Program-made: the position numbers and the translations under genes | The notes under the pieces: model-generated | What the model was told of the DNA's origin: nothing | Database searches by the model: none | The model's input: only the letters and a program-made list of their open reading frames with translations | In this document: positions 1 through 8,529 of the stretch, one piece after another | How the letters are laid out: every line of letters starts with the position of its first letter | Numbering within the stretch: the first letter of the stretch is position 1 | From: an uncultured Clostridia bacterium | Lineage (GTDB): Bacteria; Bacillota; Clostridia; Oscillospirales; Acutalibacteraceae | Assembly: GCA_945988915.1 (NCBI GenBank) | Contig: CAMFTS010000018.1 | Location: forward strand, 1 to 16,914 | Direction of reading: 5' to 3' | DNA length: 16,914 bases

Positions 1-2134
1 TGTATGTTCCGTCCTCGTTCATACAAGCAAGGTCGCCGGAATGGAGCCAGCCCTCGGCATCTACTGTTTCCTTTGTAGCTTCAGGCATCTTATAATATCC
101 CTTCATTGTGTTATATCCGCGAGAACAGAATTCGCCGTTTTGTCCTGCCGGAAGAGTTTCGCCTGTTTCAGGGTCAATAACCTTACACTCAACATGTGCA
201 AATGCATAGCCAACGGTTTCTGTACGAAGCTCTATCGGGTCAGTCCATGTTGACTGTGTACTGCCGGGTGATGATTCAGTTTGTCCGTAAACCGAAACAA
301 TACCTCTCATATTCATTTCATCCGGCTGAGCCGCTCTCTTCATAAGCTCCGGAGGACAGCCTGAACCTGCCATAATACCTGTTCTCATATATGAGAAATC
401 CGTCTTTTTATAGTCAGGATGATTGAACATTGCAATAAACATCGTCGGAACGCCGTTGAATGCAGTAATTCTTTCCTGATTTATACAAGCGAGCGCGGAT
501 TTTGCCGAGAAATACGGAATAGGACAAATTGTTGAACCGTGTGTAATTGACGATGTCATTGAAAGAACCATACCGAAGCAATGGAACATAGGAACTTGAA
601 TCAGGAATCTGTCCGCAGTTGAAAGTCCCATTCTGTCACCGATACACTTACCGTTGTTAACAACATTATAGTGAGTAAGCATAACGCCTTTCGGGAAGCC
701 TGTTGTACCTGAGGTGTATTGCATATTGCAAACATCTGTCGGCTTAACCTTTGCAGCCATGCGTGCTACTTCTTCCTTTGGCACCATATCCGCTCTTGCA
801 AAAGCTTCTTCAAAAGTTAAGCAGCCGGGCATTTTAAAGTCAACCGTAATAACATTTCTAAGAAACGGAAGCTTTTTACAATGAAGCGGTTTGCCCTTTT
901 CATTTGTTGCGATTTCCGGGCAAAGCTCGTTTATTATATTTTTATAATTAGAATCAAGTGCCGACTCAATCATAACAAGGGTATGCGTATCTGACTGGCG
1001 AAGAAGATACTCTGCTTCGTGAATTTTATATGCGGTATTAACCGTAACTAAAATTGCGCCGATTTTTGTTGTCGCCCAGAAAGTAATGTACCAAGCCGGA
1101 ACATTCGTCGCCCAGATAGCAACCTTACTTCCCGCCTTTACACCCATTGACACCAATGCTCTTGCAAACTTATCAACATCTTCACGGAATTCCGAATAAG
1201 TACGGATATAGTCAAGTGTTGTATATTTAAAAGCATACTGGTCAGGGAATTCTTCGGCAACTTTATCAAGCACCTGTGAAAATGTCATATCTATAAGCTC
1301 TTCTTTTTTCCAGATATACTGACCTGTGCCGTCATGGTTCGGATAAAGACGCTTATTGTTGTTTGTTGTTTCATACTGATGCATATAGTTAACAAAGTGA
1401 GGGAAGATAATACTCCTGTCGGATAAATCTTCTATCCACTCTGTTTTCCATTCAAGAGAAATCATACCGTTGTAATTGATTGAAGTTAATGCTCTCATAA
1501 ATTCGTCAACGGGAAGATTGCCCTCGCCGATTAAGTTGTATGTGTCCTTGTCATCGGAATCACGAAGATGAACATGCTTAACATACGCGCCAAGGTTCTT
1601 GATTGTTGTATCTGCACTCTCGTCAAAGTCGCGGTAAGGGTGATGAACATCCCAGAGAGCGCCTAACTGGTCGCAGGCATAAGCCTCCAATAAATCTCTG
1701 AGGCGTGAGGTGCTTGCATATATGCCTGAGGTTTTAATCAGTAAAGTGATATCCTTTTCTTCTGCAATTGCTACAAGTCTGTCAAGGCGTTCTCTGACTA
1801 CTGATTCATTTTCGTTCAGGACAACTACGCCGACATAAGGCGCATGTACGCTCTTTGCCGTATCCATAAGAGAAGCTATTGTATCCACATAATCTTCGTC
1901 ACTTGACAAATCGCAGGATGAGTCAATGCACGGGATTTCAATTCCTTTTTCTTTTAAGAATCTGTATGTTGCTGTTGCATTATACTTGTGAAGAGGGCCT
2001 GTCTTTTCAAAAAGTTCCGGAATTTTTTGAACATCATAAAGTTCAATGCCGTTGAATTCAGACTCCACAGCCGCTTCAACGATTTCATCCCATACAAGAT
2101 TTTGCCAACCTCTTATTGAGAAAGAAAGTTTCAT
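1..2134 (-). CDS. TIM-barrel (sugar isomerase/epimerase-like) fused to AMP-forming acyl-CoA synthetase, C-terminus cut by window edge
   Basis: My own translation from the ATG at 2134 stays open to the window edge (about 711 codons). Residues 1 to about 248 resemble the xylose-isomerase-like/AP-endonuclease-2 TIM barrel (LWDVHHP, KHVHLRD, SLEWK), keeping likely metal-binding Asp, His and Glu. The usual first Glu ligand appears replaced in LLIKTSG. After a short linker, residues about 270 onward are an ANL-superfamily AMP-binding domain of FadD type: phosphate loop YTSGTTGFPKG at 473-483, adenine motif VYGQTES near 615, and LHSGDL just before the edge. The catalytic C-terminal lysine is off the window. 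The start overlaps the stop of the LeuA-like gene by one base (TAATG), with AGGAGG upstream, so translation is probably coupled. Likely reaction: carboxylic acid + CoA + ATP to acyl-CoA; isovalerate is my guess because the operon follows a leucine T-box. What the barrel does is unknown. Confidence 0.85.
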   Translation of the reverse strand, partial: MKLSFSIRGWQNLVWDEIVEAAVESEFNGIELYDVQKIPELFEKTGPLHKYNATATYRFLKEKGIEIPCIDSSCDLSSDEDYVDTIASLMDTAKSVHAPYVGVVVLNENESVVRERLDRLVAIAEEKDITLLIKTSGIYASTSRLRDLLEAYACDQLGALWDVHHPYRDFDESADTTIKNLGAYVKHVHLRDSDDKDTYNLIGEGNLPVDEFMRALTSINYNGMISLEWKTEWIEDLSDRSIIFPHFVNYMHQYETTNNNKRLYPNHDGTGQYIWKKEELIDMTFSQVLDKVAEEFPDQYAFKYTTLDYIRTYSEFREDVDKFARALVSMGVKAGSKVAIWATNVPAWYITFWATTKIGAILVTVNTAYKIHEAEYLLRQSDTHTLVMIESALDSNYKNIINELCPEIATNEKGKPLHCKKLPFLRNVITVDFKMPGCLTFEEAFARADMVPKEEVARMAAKVKPTDVCNMQYTSGTTGFPKGVMLTHYNVVNNGKCIGDRMGLSTADRFLIQVPMFHCFGMVLSMTSSITHGSTICPIPYFSAKSALACINQERITAFNGVPTMFIAMFNHPDYKKTDFSYMRTGIMAGSGCPPELMKRAAQPDEMNMRGIVSVYGQTESSPGSTQSTWTDPIELRTETVGYAFAHVECKVIDPETGETLPAGQNGEFCSRGYNTMKGYYKMPEATKETVDAEGWLHSGDLACMNEDGTY

Positions 2135-3552
2135 TATTCTGCCTCCTCATATGCAATCTTATTTAATGCGTTAACATATGCTCTGATGCTTGCGCCTATA
2201 ATATCGGTAGAAATACCTCTGCCTGCAAACAGTTTACCGTTTGAGCGAAGACGGACAACGGTTTCGCCCATTGCTTCATGTCCTTGTGTTACGCTGCGAA
2301 TCTGGAAATCATCAAGTTCGTAATGAGTACCTGCAATCTGTTCAAGCGCCAGGAAAGCCGCGTCAACAGGACCGTCGCCGACTGCTACACTGTCAATCTT
2401 TTTATCTTCTTTGATAAGAGTAACCTGAGCTGTTGCGTTAATAATGTTACCCGAGTTGATAACAAAGCTGTCAAGCTTATATGTTGACGGAACCTGCATT
2501 GCCGCAGAAGCTACTATTGCATCCAATTCCTTTGAGCCTATCTGCTCTTTACGGCTTGCTATTTGTTGGAATGCCTCCCAAACAGCATTTCCGTCTTCTT
2601 CGTTTAGTTCATAACCTAATTTCTCAACAGCTTTAAGAACAGCCGGTAAATCGTCATGGCTTGAAAGAATGACATTATCCTCATCATCTCTTACGCCGCT
2701 GTCAAACGGTGATGTCTTGCTCTGTTCTCCGAAGCACAACCACTCAATTTGTTTTACAACCCTGTTCATTTCCACTGTTTGAACGGGGCAAGTCACATCA
2801 AACGCACTTCCCTTTGTTGCTATAACATTAACAACGGCGGGTAATGAAGCAATTTCGTTCATCGCACAAACTGCAACCTTAACTTCTCTTGCTCCCTTTC
2901 TGACAGCTTCAACCGTACAAGCGTTTGCCATTGATAATGCGTCCGAACAAGATACGCTCAATGTTACATTTTCGATTTCAGGAACATTTTTTACTATATC
3001 CTCAATAAATTCTGCAAATTCATCAGGAAGCATAGAACCTGCCGCATCGCAAACCGTAATTGTTGAAGCGCCTGCATCTATTGCCTCTTTAATTACTTCA
3101 TAGAGGAAGCTTACTTCACTTCTGGTTGCATCATTTGCAACAAATTCAACATCCTTTGTATATTCACAGCAAGCTGAAATGGTTTCCTTAATTGCCTCTA
3201 TCATAGCTGTCGGCTTTTTGTGATAAAGATATTCCATCTGAACCGTGCTTACCGGAGCTTCAACAACAAGTCGTGATTTTTTAGCTGTTTGAAGTGCGTT
3301 CCAAGTAACATCGACAGAGTTTCTGTTCAATTCAACGGGAACAGAAATAACGCTGTTTTTAACCGAAGTTGCGATAGACTTTATTAAAAGCGAGTCAGCC
3401 TTAACCTGATCAATAGCTTCTAATTCAATAACGGAAGTTCCCAATCTGTCAAGAAGTTTTGCCAGCTCCAATTTATTTTTGAATGATAGTTTATTCTCTC
3501 CCGATTTTGCAATTTGTCTCATAGAAGCGTCATTGATTCTTACAATGCTCAT
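2134..3552 (-). CDS. LeuA-like protein (2-isopropylmalate synthase fold plus LeuA regulatory domain) lacking the metal-binding residues
   Basis: 472 residues. The C-terminal part (about 355-470) is a good alpha-isopropylmalate synthase regulatory (leucine-binding) domain, with GDGPVDAAF, GRGISTDIIGASI and YVNALNKI. The N-terminal part follows the HMGL-like TIM barrel of LeuA in length and order, but the active site is gone. The DTTLRDGEQ motif reads DASMRQIAK, so the metal Asp is Gln13. The HCH metal motif reads SCS (Ser201, Ser203), and the Asn of GERAGN is Leu237. ANDATRSE, matching the SAEDACRTE region of true LeuA, survives. I therefore call it a probable pseudoenzyme, not an active 2-isopropylmalate synthase; a leucine-sensing or regulatory partner of the coupled downstream synthetase is an inference. 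The ATG at 3552 has AGGAGG eight bases upstream. It is the first gene after a leucine-type T-box. Automatic annotation may wrongly name it leuA. Confidence 0.85.
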   Translation of the reverse strand: MSIVRINDASMRQIAKSGENKLSFKNKLELAKLLDRLGTSVIELEAIDQVKADSLLIKSIATSVKNSVISVPVELNRNSVDVTWNALQTAKKSRLVVEAPVSTVQMEYLYHKKPTAMIEAIKETISACCEYTKDVEFVANDATRSEVSFLYEVIKEAIDAGASTITVCDAAGSMLPDEFAEFIEDIVKNVPEIENVTLSVSCSDALSMANACTVEAVRKGAREVKVAVCAMNEIASLPAVVNVIATKGSAFDVTCPVQTVEMNRVVKQIEWLCFGEQSKTSPFDSGVRDDEDNVILSSHDDLPAVLKAVEKLGYELNEEDGNAVWEAFQQIASRKEQIGSKELDAIVASAAMQVPSTYKLDSFVINSGNIINATAQVTLIKEDKKIDSVAVGDGPVDAAFLALEQIAGTHYELDDFQIRSVTQGHEAMGETVVRLRSNGKLFAGRGISTDIIGASIRAYVNALNKIAYEEAE

Positions 3553-3595
3553 AAAGTAAACCTCCTAAAAATTTAGTAAAATGCCTGAAAGTCTT

Positions 3596-3633
3596 ACAAA
3601 AAATAAAGCCCCTGAAATCAAAAGATTTCAGGG
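3596..3633 (-). terminator. T-box attenuator terminator upstream of the LeuA-like gene
   Basis: Perfect 10-bp stem CCCTGAAATC/GATTTCAGGG with a TTTT loop (3610-3633), followed on the minus strand by GCTTTATTTTTT. Its 5' arm lies just after the T-box core, so it is the alternative to the antiterminator. Confidence 0.88.
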
Positions 3634-3868
3634 ACGAAAATTTCCGTGGTACCACCCTATTTGGCTCGATTACTCAAGCCCTCTCTGCGAGATTCCAACA
3701 AATCTCCTGCCATGGTAACGGGGCAAGCCGTAGTTGCTTACTTTAAGTTCCGCAACTCTGCTCGAGAATGAGGCTCGTTTTCCGTTCATACTGTCTTACA
3801 CCGACCGACAGCTCTCTGAAATGAAGTGAGGAGAACGATTAGTTCCTTCATTGCATTTTCAATATTTG
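3596..3868 (-). promoter_or_regulatory. T-box leader, apparent Leu (CTC) specifier
   Basis: Transcribed on the minus strand. It has the CAGAGAG box, the distal hairpin CTGTC/GACAG enclosing GGTCGGTG, and the T-box core GGGTGGTACCACGG at about 3644-3657, followed by a terminator hairpin. The specifier was placed by folding the base of stem I: TGC pairs with GCA, a kink-turn-like spacer follows, GGAA pairs with TTCT, and the codon immediately precedes the single base before TTCT. This gives CTC (Leu) at 3770-3772. The core reads TGGT, whose last U would pair with discriminator base A73, as in leucine tRNAs. Uncharged tRNA-Leu should therefore favour read-through into the LeuA-like and TIM-synthetase genes. 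The start coordinate assumes a transcription start about 7 bases after the -10 box. The T-box is certain; the specifier is fairly confident. Confidence 0.9.
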
Positions 3869-3874
3869 AACAGT

Positions 3875-3903
3875 ATTTTAACACAAAGAAATTTCGGTGT
3901 CAA
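3875..3903 (-). promoter_or_regulatory. sigma-A promoter of the leucine T-box operon
   Basis: TTGACA at 3898-3903 and TAAAAT at 3875-3880 on the minus strand, separated by exactly 17 bases. It lies between the alpha-galactosidase stop (3935) and the T-box, so the leucine arm can be expressed independently of the upstream gene. Confidence 0.8.
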
Positions 3904-3934
3904 GCATAAAATTCAATGCTTATTGATTACAGGC

Positions 3935-6010
3935 TTATTTTCTGTCCAGAATTATTATTTTACTCATCAACGGGCGGTCAAGGCGTATTGCATATTCCTT
4001 GTTCATAAAATATGCGCCCGACTTAACAACCGTTCTTTCACCGTCAGTAAGCTTATATTTTACATTCGGGTCAAGTCCCTTTAAATGAATTGACCTGAAC
4101 TGCTTATTAAAGAATGAATTTGCATTTGAGTCAATGAAAAGCACGCTCTTTGATTTATCTTTTGAAACATACTGCGTTGCATAGTAACCGTCTTCGTCAA
4201 AGTTTCTCAATCTGTAAAAATCGCCGAACTGAATGACTTCCCGGAACGATTTGTAAAGCTCAACATAATGTTTGCTCTTTTCAATATCCTCTTGACTGAA
4301 ATTAAGCAAATTAGAGCCGATAGAAAGCGAGCCCTGCATTGATACATTAAATCTGAAATCGAGCGTAACGGGTCTGCGGGTCAGGTTTGTATCTGTAACC
4401 CAGGCTCTCATACATTTAATCGGATAGAGCAATGAGAATCCGTGCTGAATATCAAGTCTGTCAACAGGGTCGGTATTGTCAGAAGTCCACACCATATCAA
4501 AATGCTCCATTGCGCCGTATTCCGCCCTGCCGCCGCCGCTTGAACAAGCCTCGAGCTGTAAATACGGATATTTTTCTTTTAATCTGTCTGCTATTTCATA
4601 TACCGCTTGAGTGTGACGAAGCCACAGTTCCTGACCGTTTTCGAGATTTTCCGTACCGATTTCAGAGAACGGTCTGTTCATATCCCACTTAATGTAACGG
4701 ATATTATGCTTTTCAAGCATTTTATCCATACAGTCAAAAACATATTCTTTGACTTCGGGTTTTGTCAGATTAAGCACAAGCTGATGTCTTAATTTCATTG
4801 CTTCTCTGTTAGGATAATGGTATATCCAATCGGGATGCGCTTTAAATAAATCGGAATCATCCTGTACCATTTCAGGCTCAAACCACAAGCCGAAATTCAT
4901 ACCGAGCTCATTGACGCCGTCTATGAGTTCATCAATTCCGTTGGGGAATTTTTCTTCATTGACCACCCAGTCTCCCAATCCGCCCCAATCATTATAGCGT
5001 CTGCCGAACCAGCCGTCGTCCATAACGAATAATTCGCATCCGATTTCCTTTGCAATTTTCGCAAGCTTCAGCTGTTGCTGTGCATTTACATTGAATTCCG
5101 TTGCCTCCCAGGAATTGTATAACACGGGAAGCGGCTTGTCGGCAAAGGACTTAGGCAAGATATTCTTAACGGCAAAATCATTCATCATATTACTCATTTT
5201 TTCAAAGCCGTAAGTATAGCCCATATACACCTTCGGGGATGTAAGGCTTTCACCGGATTTAAGAAGATATGAAAAATCAAAGTCGGATATACCGAGTATT
5301 GCTCTTGTTATGCCTACAAAATCCCGCTGAATTTCAACCTTGAAATTTCCGCCGTAACCGAGTGCGGCAAAGAACACATCGCCGTGCTCCTCGTCAGCAT
5401 TTTTTGACATAATAGCATAAGGAGAATTTGTATGCCCCGCAGTTCCCTTTCTTGATTCAAAGGTAAGAGTACCGTTTTTAAGGAGCGTGGTTTCGGTCAA
5501 GAATTCACTGCCCCAGGCGCCGTTCGGATTTTTAACTTCATAGGGTGCCGAATCAGGCAAAGTCAGCTCTGCTGACATAAATTTTTCGATTTTAAGCGTA
5601 TGCTCGGAATTATTTTTTACCGTTACATATCTTGTGATAATATCTGTATCCTTTGAATAGCGGTATGAAAGAACAAGGTCAATATTATACGGCTCATCTG
5701 TAAGAATTATGTCAAGCTCGCCTTCTGCTTCTCTTGCATCCTTGAAAGCAAAAACGCTGTCACGACACTTGTCAAAATACTCACATTTAAAGGCACAGTT
5801 GCGGTACATAGTTCCTCCGAAAACCGTGTACTCGAAATTTGTATAGTCAAGTTCTGAATGATTTGAATTCTGTTCCCAATTTTCTGTTACTTCATAATCG
5901 TCGGCATCGGCTTTTCCGCCCCAATGAATATGGTTTACTCTGCCGTTTTTATCAACACCTAAAACATAATGCGTATTTTTGGTTTCAATTACGAAAATTC
6001 GTGTTTCCAT
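3935..6010 (-). CDS. alpha-galactosidase, glycoside hydrolase family 36
   Basis: 691 residues, slightly short for GH36 (usually about 700-750). It hydrolyses terminal alpha-1,6-galactosides such as melibiose and raffinose-family sugars. Seen: N-terminal beta-rich domain (about 1-290), then the catalytic TIM barrel with YNSWEATEFN, FVMDDGWFG, LWFEPEMV, YIKWDMNRPF, EACSSGGGR and WTSDNTDP. By family knowledge Asp443 of KWDMNR is the nucleophile and Asp511 of SDNTD the acid/base; both are present. There is no signal peptide (the N-terminus METRIFVIETK is not hydrophobic), so it is probably cytoplasmic and acts on imported oligosaccharides. The ATG at 6010 is preceded by GAGGAA. It has its own promoter and is separated from ilvE by a terminator. 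No transporter or sugar regulator is beside it, and nothing links it to branched-chain metabolism. Confidence 0.95.
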   Translation of the reverse strand: METRIFVIETKNTHYVLGVDKNGRVNHIHWGGKADADDYEVTENWEQNSNHSELDYTNFEYTVFGGTMYRNCAFKCEYFDKCRDSVFAFKDAREAEGELDIILTDEPYNIDLVLSYRYSKDTDIITRYVTVKNNSEHTLKIEKFMSAELTLPDSAPYEVKNPNGAWGSEFLTETTLLKNGTLTFESRKGTAGHTNSPYAIMSKNADEEHGDVFFAALGYGGNFKVEIQRDFVGITRAILGISDFDFSYLLKSGESLTSPKVYMGYTYGFEKMSNMMNDFAVKNILPKSFADKPLPVLYNSWEATEFNVNAQQQLKLAKIAKEIGCELFVMDDGWFGRRYNDWGGLGDWVVNEEKFPNGIDELIDGVNELGMNFGLWFEPEMVQDDSDLFKAHPDWIYHYPNREAMKLRHQLVLNLTKPEVKEYVFDCMDKMLEKHNIRYIKWDMNRPFSEIGTENLENGQELWLRHTQAVYEIADRLKEKYPYLQLEACSSGGGRAEYGAMEHFDMVWTSDNTDPVDRLDIQHGFSLLYPIKCMRAWVTDTNLTRRPVTLDFRFNVSMQGSLSIGSNLLNFSQEDIEKSKHYVELYKSFREVIQFGDFYRLRNFDEDGYYATQYVSKDKSKSVLFIDSNANSFFNKQFRSIHLKGLDPNVKYKLTDGERTVVKSGAYFMNKEYAIRLDRPLMSKIIILDRK

Positions 6011-6041
6011 AAGGTTTCCTCACTTATTACTTGTTATTTTG

Positions 6042-6070
6042 ATTATAAATTTTATTGTTCCCCGTGTCAA
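6042..6070 (-). promoter_or_regulatory. consensus sigma-A promoter of the alpha-galactosidase gene
   Basis: TTGACA at 6065-6070 and TATAAT at 6042-6047 on the minus strand with a 17-base spacer, a perfect consensus match. The leader to the ATG at 6010 would be only about 25 bases. No clear operator or catabolite-responsive element was recognised around it. Confidence 0.85.
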
Positions 6071-6102
6071 CAACAATAATAACAAGACTGTTTGTTAAGG
6101 TA

Positions 6103-6133
6103 TAAAAAATAACGGCAGAAAATTTCTGCCGTT
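6103..6133 (-). terminator. Rho-independent terminator after ilvE
   Basis: Inverted repeat AACGGCAGAA / TTCTGCCGTT (6111-6133), followed on the minus strand by ATTTTTTAT. It lies 22 bases past the ilvE stop and closes the valine T-box operon. The run of A on the other flank is weaker, and no plus-strand gene ends here. Confidence 0.88.
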
Positions 6134-6155
6134 AAAAAGTGTTTTTATTACCGAA

Positions 6156-7220
6156 TCAGTCAATAGGCATTGTCCAGCCGTATGTATCTTCGATTTTACC
6201 CCACTGGATACCTGTGAGTGTATCGTAAAGATGCTGTGTAACCTCACCGATTTTACCGCCGTTTACCGTGTATTTAACATCATTATAGCAAAGCTCACCG
6301 ATAGGTGAAACAACAGCTGCCGTACCTGTGCCCCAAGCTTCTTCAAGAGTACCGTTCTGCATAGCTTCTGCAAGCTCATCAACGGAAATTCTTCTTTCAA
6401 CTACCTTGTAGCCCTCTGTTCTGAGAACTTCAAGGCAGGATTTTCTTGTGATACCGGGGAGAATAGAACCTGTAAGCATTGGTGCAACAACTTCGCCGTT
6501 AATCTTAAACATAACATTCATTGCGCCTACTTCTTCGATGTACTTTCTCTCAACACCGTCAAGCCAAAGAACCTGTGAATAGCCTTTCTGCTCTGCTCTT
6601 TCGCCTGCTCTGTTTGATGCAGCATAGTTACCGCCGCATTTTGCTTCACCGGTGCCGCCGACAACAGCACGGACATCTTCTGATTCAATCATAATCTTAA
6701 CAGGATTGATTCCCTCTTTATAATATGAACCGACAGGAGATGCAATAATCATAAATGTTGCATTATGAACTGCGTGAACGCCGAGTGATTCATCGTTGCC
6801 GAACATAAACGGACGAAGATAAAGAGATGTTCCCTCTGCTGACGGAGTCCAGTCCTGCTCAACTTCAACAAACTTTTTATAGATTTCCATTGCCATATCT
6901 TCCGGAATCTTAGGAAGGCAAAGACGGTCTGCCGAATTGTTCATTCTGCGGATATTTTCAATAGGTCTGAAAAGCTGAACTTTACCGTCTGCTCTTCTGT
7001 ATGCCTTAAGGCCTTCAAAAATTTCAGAGCCGTAATGAAGACAAGTTGATGCAGGGTGAATTGAAAGGTAACCGAACGGAACGATTCTTGCGTTCTGCCA
7101 ACCTGTTTCGCTGTTCCACTCCATCATAAACATATGGTCTGTAAATATTTTACCGAAGCCGAGTGTTGAGGGATCGGGTTTTTCTTTTAATTTATCTGCT
7201 TTAACAAATTTAATATCCAT
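6156..7220 (-). CDS. ilvE: branched-chain amino-acid aminotransferase
   Basis: 354 residues, normal for the longer (BCAT type) fold-class IV PLP enzymes. It interconverts Val, Leu and Ile with their 2-oxoacids, using glutamate/2-oxoglutarate; cytoplasmic. Seen: HYGSEIFEGLKAYRR, LYLRPFMFG, the PLP lysine motif GEAKCGGNYAAS (Lys194), YIEEVGAMNVMF, GSILPGITR and EAWGTGTAA. Start ATG at 7220, with AAGGAG upstream, lies 12 bases after the gamma-subunit stop, so it is in the same operon. Position after a 2-oxoacid:ferredoxin oxidoreductase suggests it takes the 2-oxoacids made by that enzyme. A terminator follows directly. Confidence 0.96.
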   Translation of the reverse strand: MDIKFVKADKLKEKPDPSTLGFGKIFTDHMFMMEWNSETGWQNARIVPFGYLSIHPASTCLHYGSEIFEGLKAYRRADGKVQLFRPIENIRRMNNSADRLCLPKIPEDMAMEIYKKFVEVEQDWTPSAEGTSLYLRPFMFGNDESLGVHAVHNATFMIIASPVGSYYKEGINPVKIMIESEDVRAVVGGTGEAKCGGNYAASNRAGERAEQKGYSQVLWLDGVERKYIEEVGAMNVMFKINGEVVAPMLTGSILPGITRKSCLEVLRTEGYKVVERRISVDELAEAMQNGTLEEAWGTGTAAVVSPIGELCYNDVKYTVNGGKIGEVTQHLYDTLTGIQWGKIEDTYGWTMPID

Positions 7221-7232
7221 TTTTACTGCTCC

Positions 7233-7769
7233 TTATTCGTAATCTGCGCCTAACTGCATAGCTTTAAGGTTAACCTCAAGCATATCAGCGTGTCTTGCAG
7301 ATATAACTTTGCCAAGTGCTGCGCGAACTGATGTTTCGTCAAAATTGCCAAGAACATTTAAGATTTTACCCATAAGGATAATATTAGCAAGTGTCGGTGT
7401 ACCGTTATCGTTTGCAAGCTTTGTTGCGGGAACATAGTAAACCGTAACATCATCACGCTTAACTTTTCTTTCAATAAGTGTTGAATCAGCAAATATAATA
7501 CCGCCCGGTACTACTGCATCTTCATATTTATCAAGAGAAGGAAGATTCATAGCAACCAATACATCCGGTTTTGATACAATCGGTGAACCAACAGGGTCAT
7601 CACTTATGATAACCGAGCAAGATGCTGTACCGCCACGCATTTCAGGACCGTATGACGGAAGCCAGGAAACTTGTTTTTCATCAATAAGGCCTTTATAAGC
7701 AAGAAGCTTACCCGAGAATAAGATACCCTGACCGCCGAAGCCTGAGAATAAGAACTGTTTTGTACTCAT
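7233..7769 (-). CDS. 2-oxoacid:ferredoxin oxidoreductase, gamma subunit
   Basis: 178 residues from the chosen ATG at 7769. Pyruvate/ketoisovalerate oxidoreductase catalytic gamma domain: FSGFGGQGILFSGK at the N-terminus, SWLPSYGPEMRGGTASC, SDDPVGSP and AMNLPSLDKY are hallmarks. The reading frame is open to an ATG at 7814, but that would overlap the beta-subunit gene by 44 bases. The ATG at 7769 has AAGGAGG at good spacing and follows the beta stop by one base, so I chose it. It forms the complex with the alpha, beta and ferredoxin subunits. Sequence alone does not fix the substrate; branched-chain 2-oxoacids are inferred from ilvE and the T-box. Confidence 0.93.
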   Translation of the reverse strand: MSTKQFLFSGFGGQGILFSGKLLAYKGLIDEKQVSWLPSYGPEMRGGTASCSVIISDDPVGSPIVSKPDVLVAMNLPSLDKYEDAVVPGGIIFADSTLIERKVKRDDVTVYYVPATKLANDNGTPTLANIILMGKILNVLGNFDETSVRAALGKVISARHADMLEVNLKAMQLGADYE

Positions 7770-7770
7770 A

Positions 7771-8529
7771 TTATTCAGCCTCCTTTTCTGCGCTTCTGTC
7801 TTTATAGCAACCAAGCGGATAATAAGGAATCATTTTTTCATCAATCCACTTAAGCGCTGCCTGAGGAGTCATACCCCAGTTTGTCGGGCAAGAAGAAATA
7901 ACTTCTACAAGAGAGAATCCCTTGCCGTCAAGCTGATTCTGGAAAGCCTTTTTAATAGCTTTCTTTGCTGTACGAATATTCTTAACGCTGTTTACCGTTA
8001 CTCTTTCGAGATATTCGGCGCCCTCAAGCTCTGAAAGCATTTCGCAAACCTTAATCGGATAACCGCAATGCTTCGTATCTCTGCCGTAAGGTGAAGTCTG
8101 TGTAACCTGTCCCGGAAGCGATGTGGGAGCCATCTGACCGCCTGTCATACCGTAAATAGCATTGTTGATGAAAATTACTGTGATATTTTCGTTTCTTGCG
8201 GCTGCGTGAACTGTTTCAGCCATACCGATTGACGCAAGGTCACCGTCACCCTGATATGTAAATACAACATTATTTTCAGGATCTGCTCTCTTAACGCCTG
8301 TCGCAACTGCAGGTGCACGGCCATGAGCCGCCTCAATCATATCACAATTAAAATAGTCATAAGCCATAACAGAGCAACCAACAGGTGCAATACCGATTGT
8401 TCTGCCCTCAATACCTAATTCGTCAATAACCTCTGCTACAAGACGGTGAACAATACCGTGTGTGCAGCCGGGGCAATAATGAAGCGGTACATCTATAAGT
8501 GAATGTGGTTTATCAAATACTACTGCCAT
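7771..8529 (-). CDS. 2-oxoacid:ferredoxin oxidoreductase, beta subunit (thiamine diphosphate binding)
   Basis: 252 residues. Carries the thiamine diphosphate fold: CPGCTHGIVHR near the N-terminus (binds the proximal cluster or cofactor in relatives), the metal/ThDP motif GDGDLASIG, and INNAIYGMTGGQMAPTS. It catalyses the reversible step 2-oxoacid + CoA + oxidised ferredoxin to acyl-CoA + CO2 + reduced ferredoxin. The ATG at 8529 overlaps the alpha stop by one base (TAATG) with GGAGGTG in front, which implies coupled, equimolar synthesis. Resembles 2-oxoglutarate and 2-ketoisovalerate enzymes; the latter is favoured by context. Confidence 0.94.
   Translation of the reverse strand: MAVVFDKPHSLIDVPLHYCPGCTHGIVHRLVAEVIDELGIEGRTIGIAPVGCSVMAYDYFNCDMIEAAHGRAPAVATGVKRADPENNVVFTYQGDGDLASIGMAETVHAAARNENITVIFINNAIYGMTGGQMAPTSLPGQVTQTSPYGRDTKHCGYPIKVCEMLSELEGAEYLERVTVNSVKNIRTAKKAIKKAFQNQLDGKGFSLVEVISSCPTNWGMTPQAALKWIDEKMIPYYPLGCYKDRSAEKEAE

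Noticed and set aside
2134..3552. Calling this gene an active 2-isopropylmalate synthase (leuA)
   Set aside because: All four expected metal-ligand positions are substituted, and no leuB, leuC or leuD lies nearby.
7770..7814. Longer start of the gamma subunit at 7814
   Set aside because: It would overlap the beta gene by 44 bases. The ATG at 7769 has AAGGAGG at good spacing, and the FSGFGGQG motif is then close to the N-terminus as usual.
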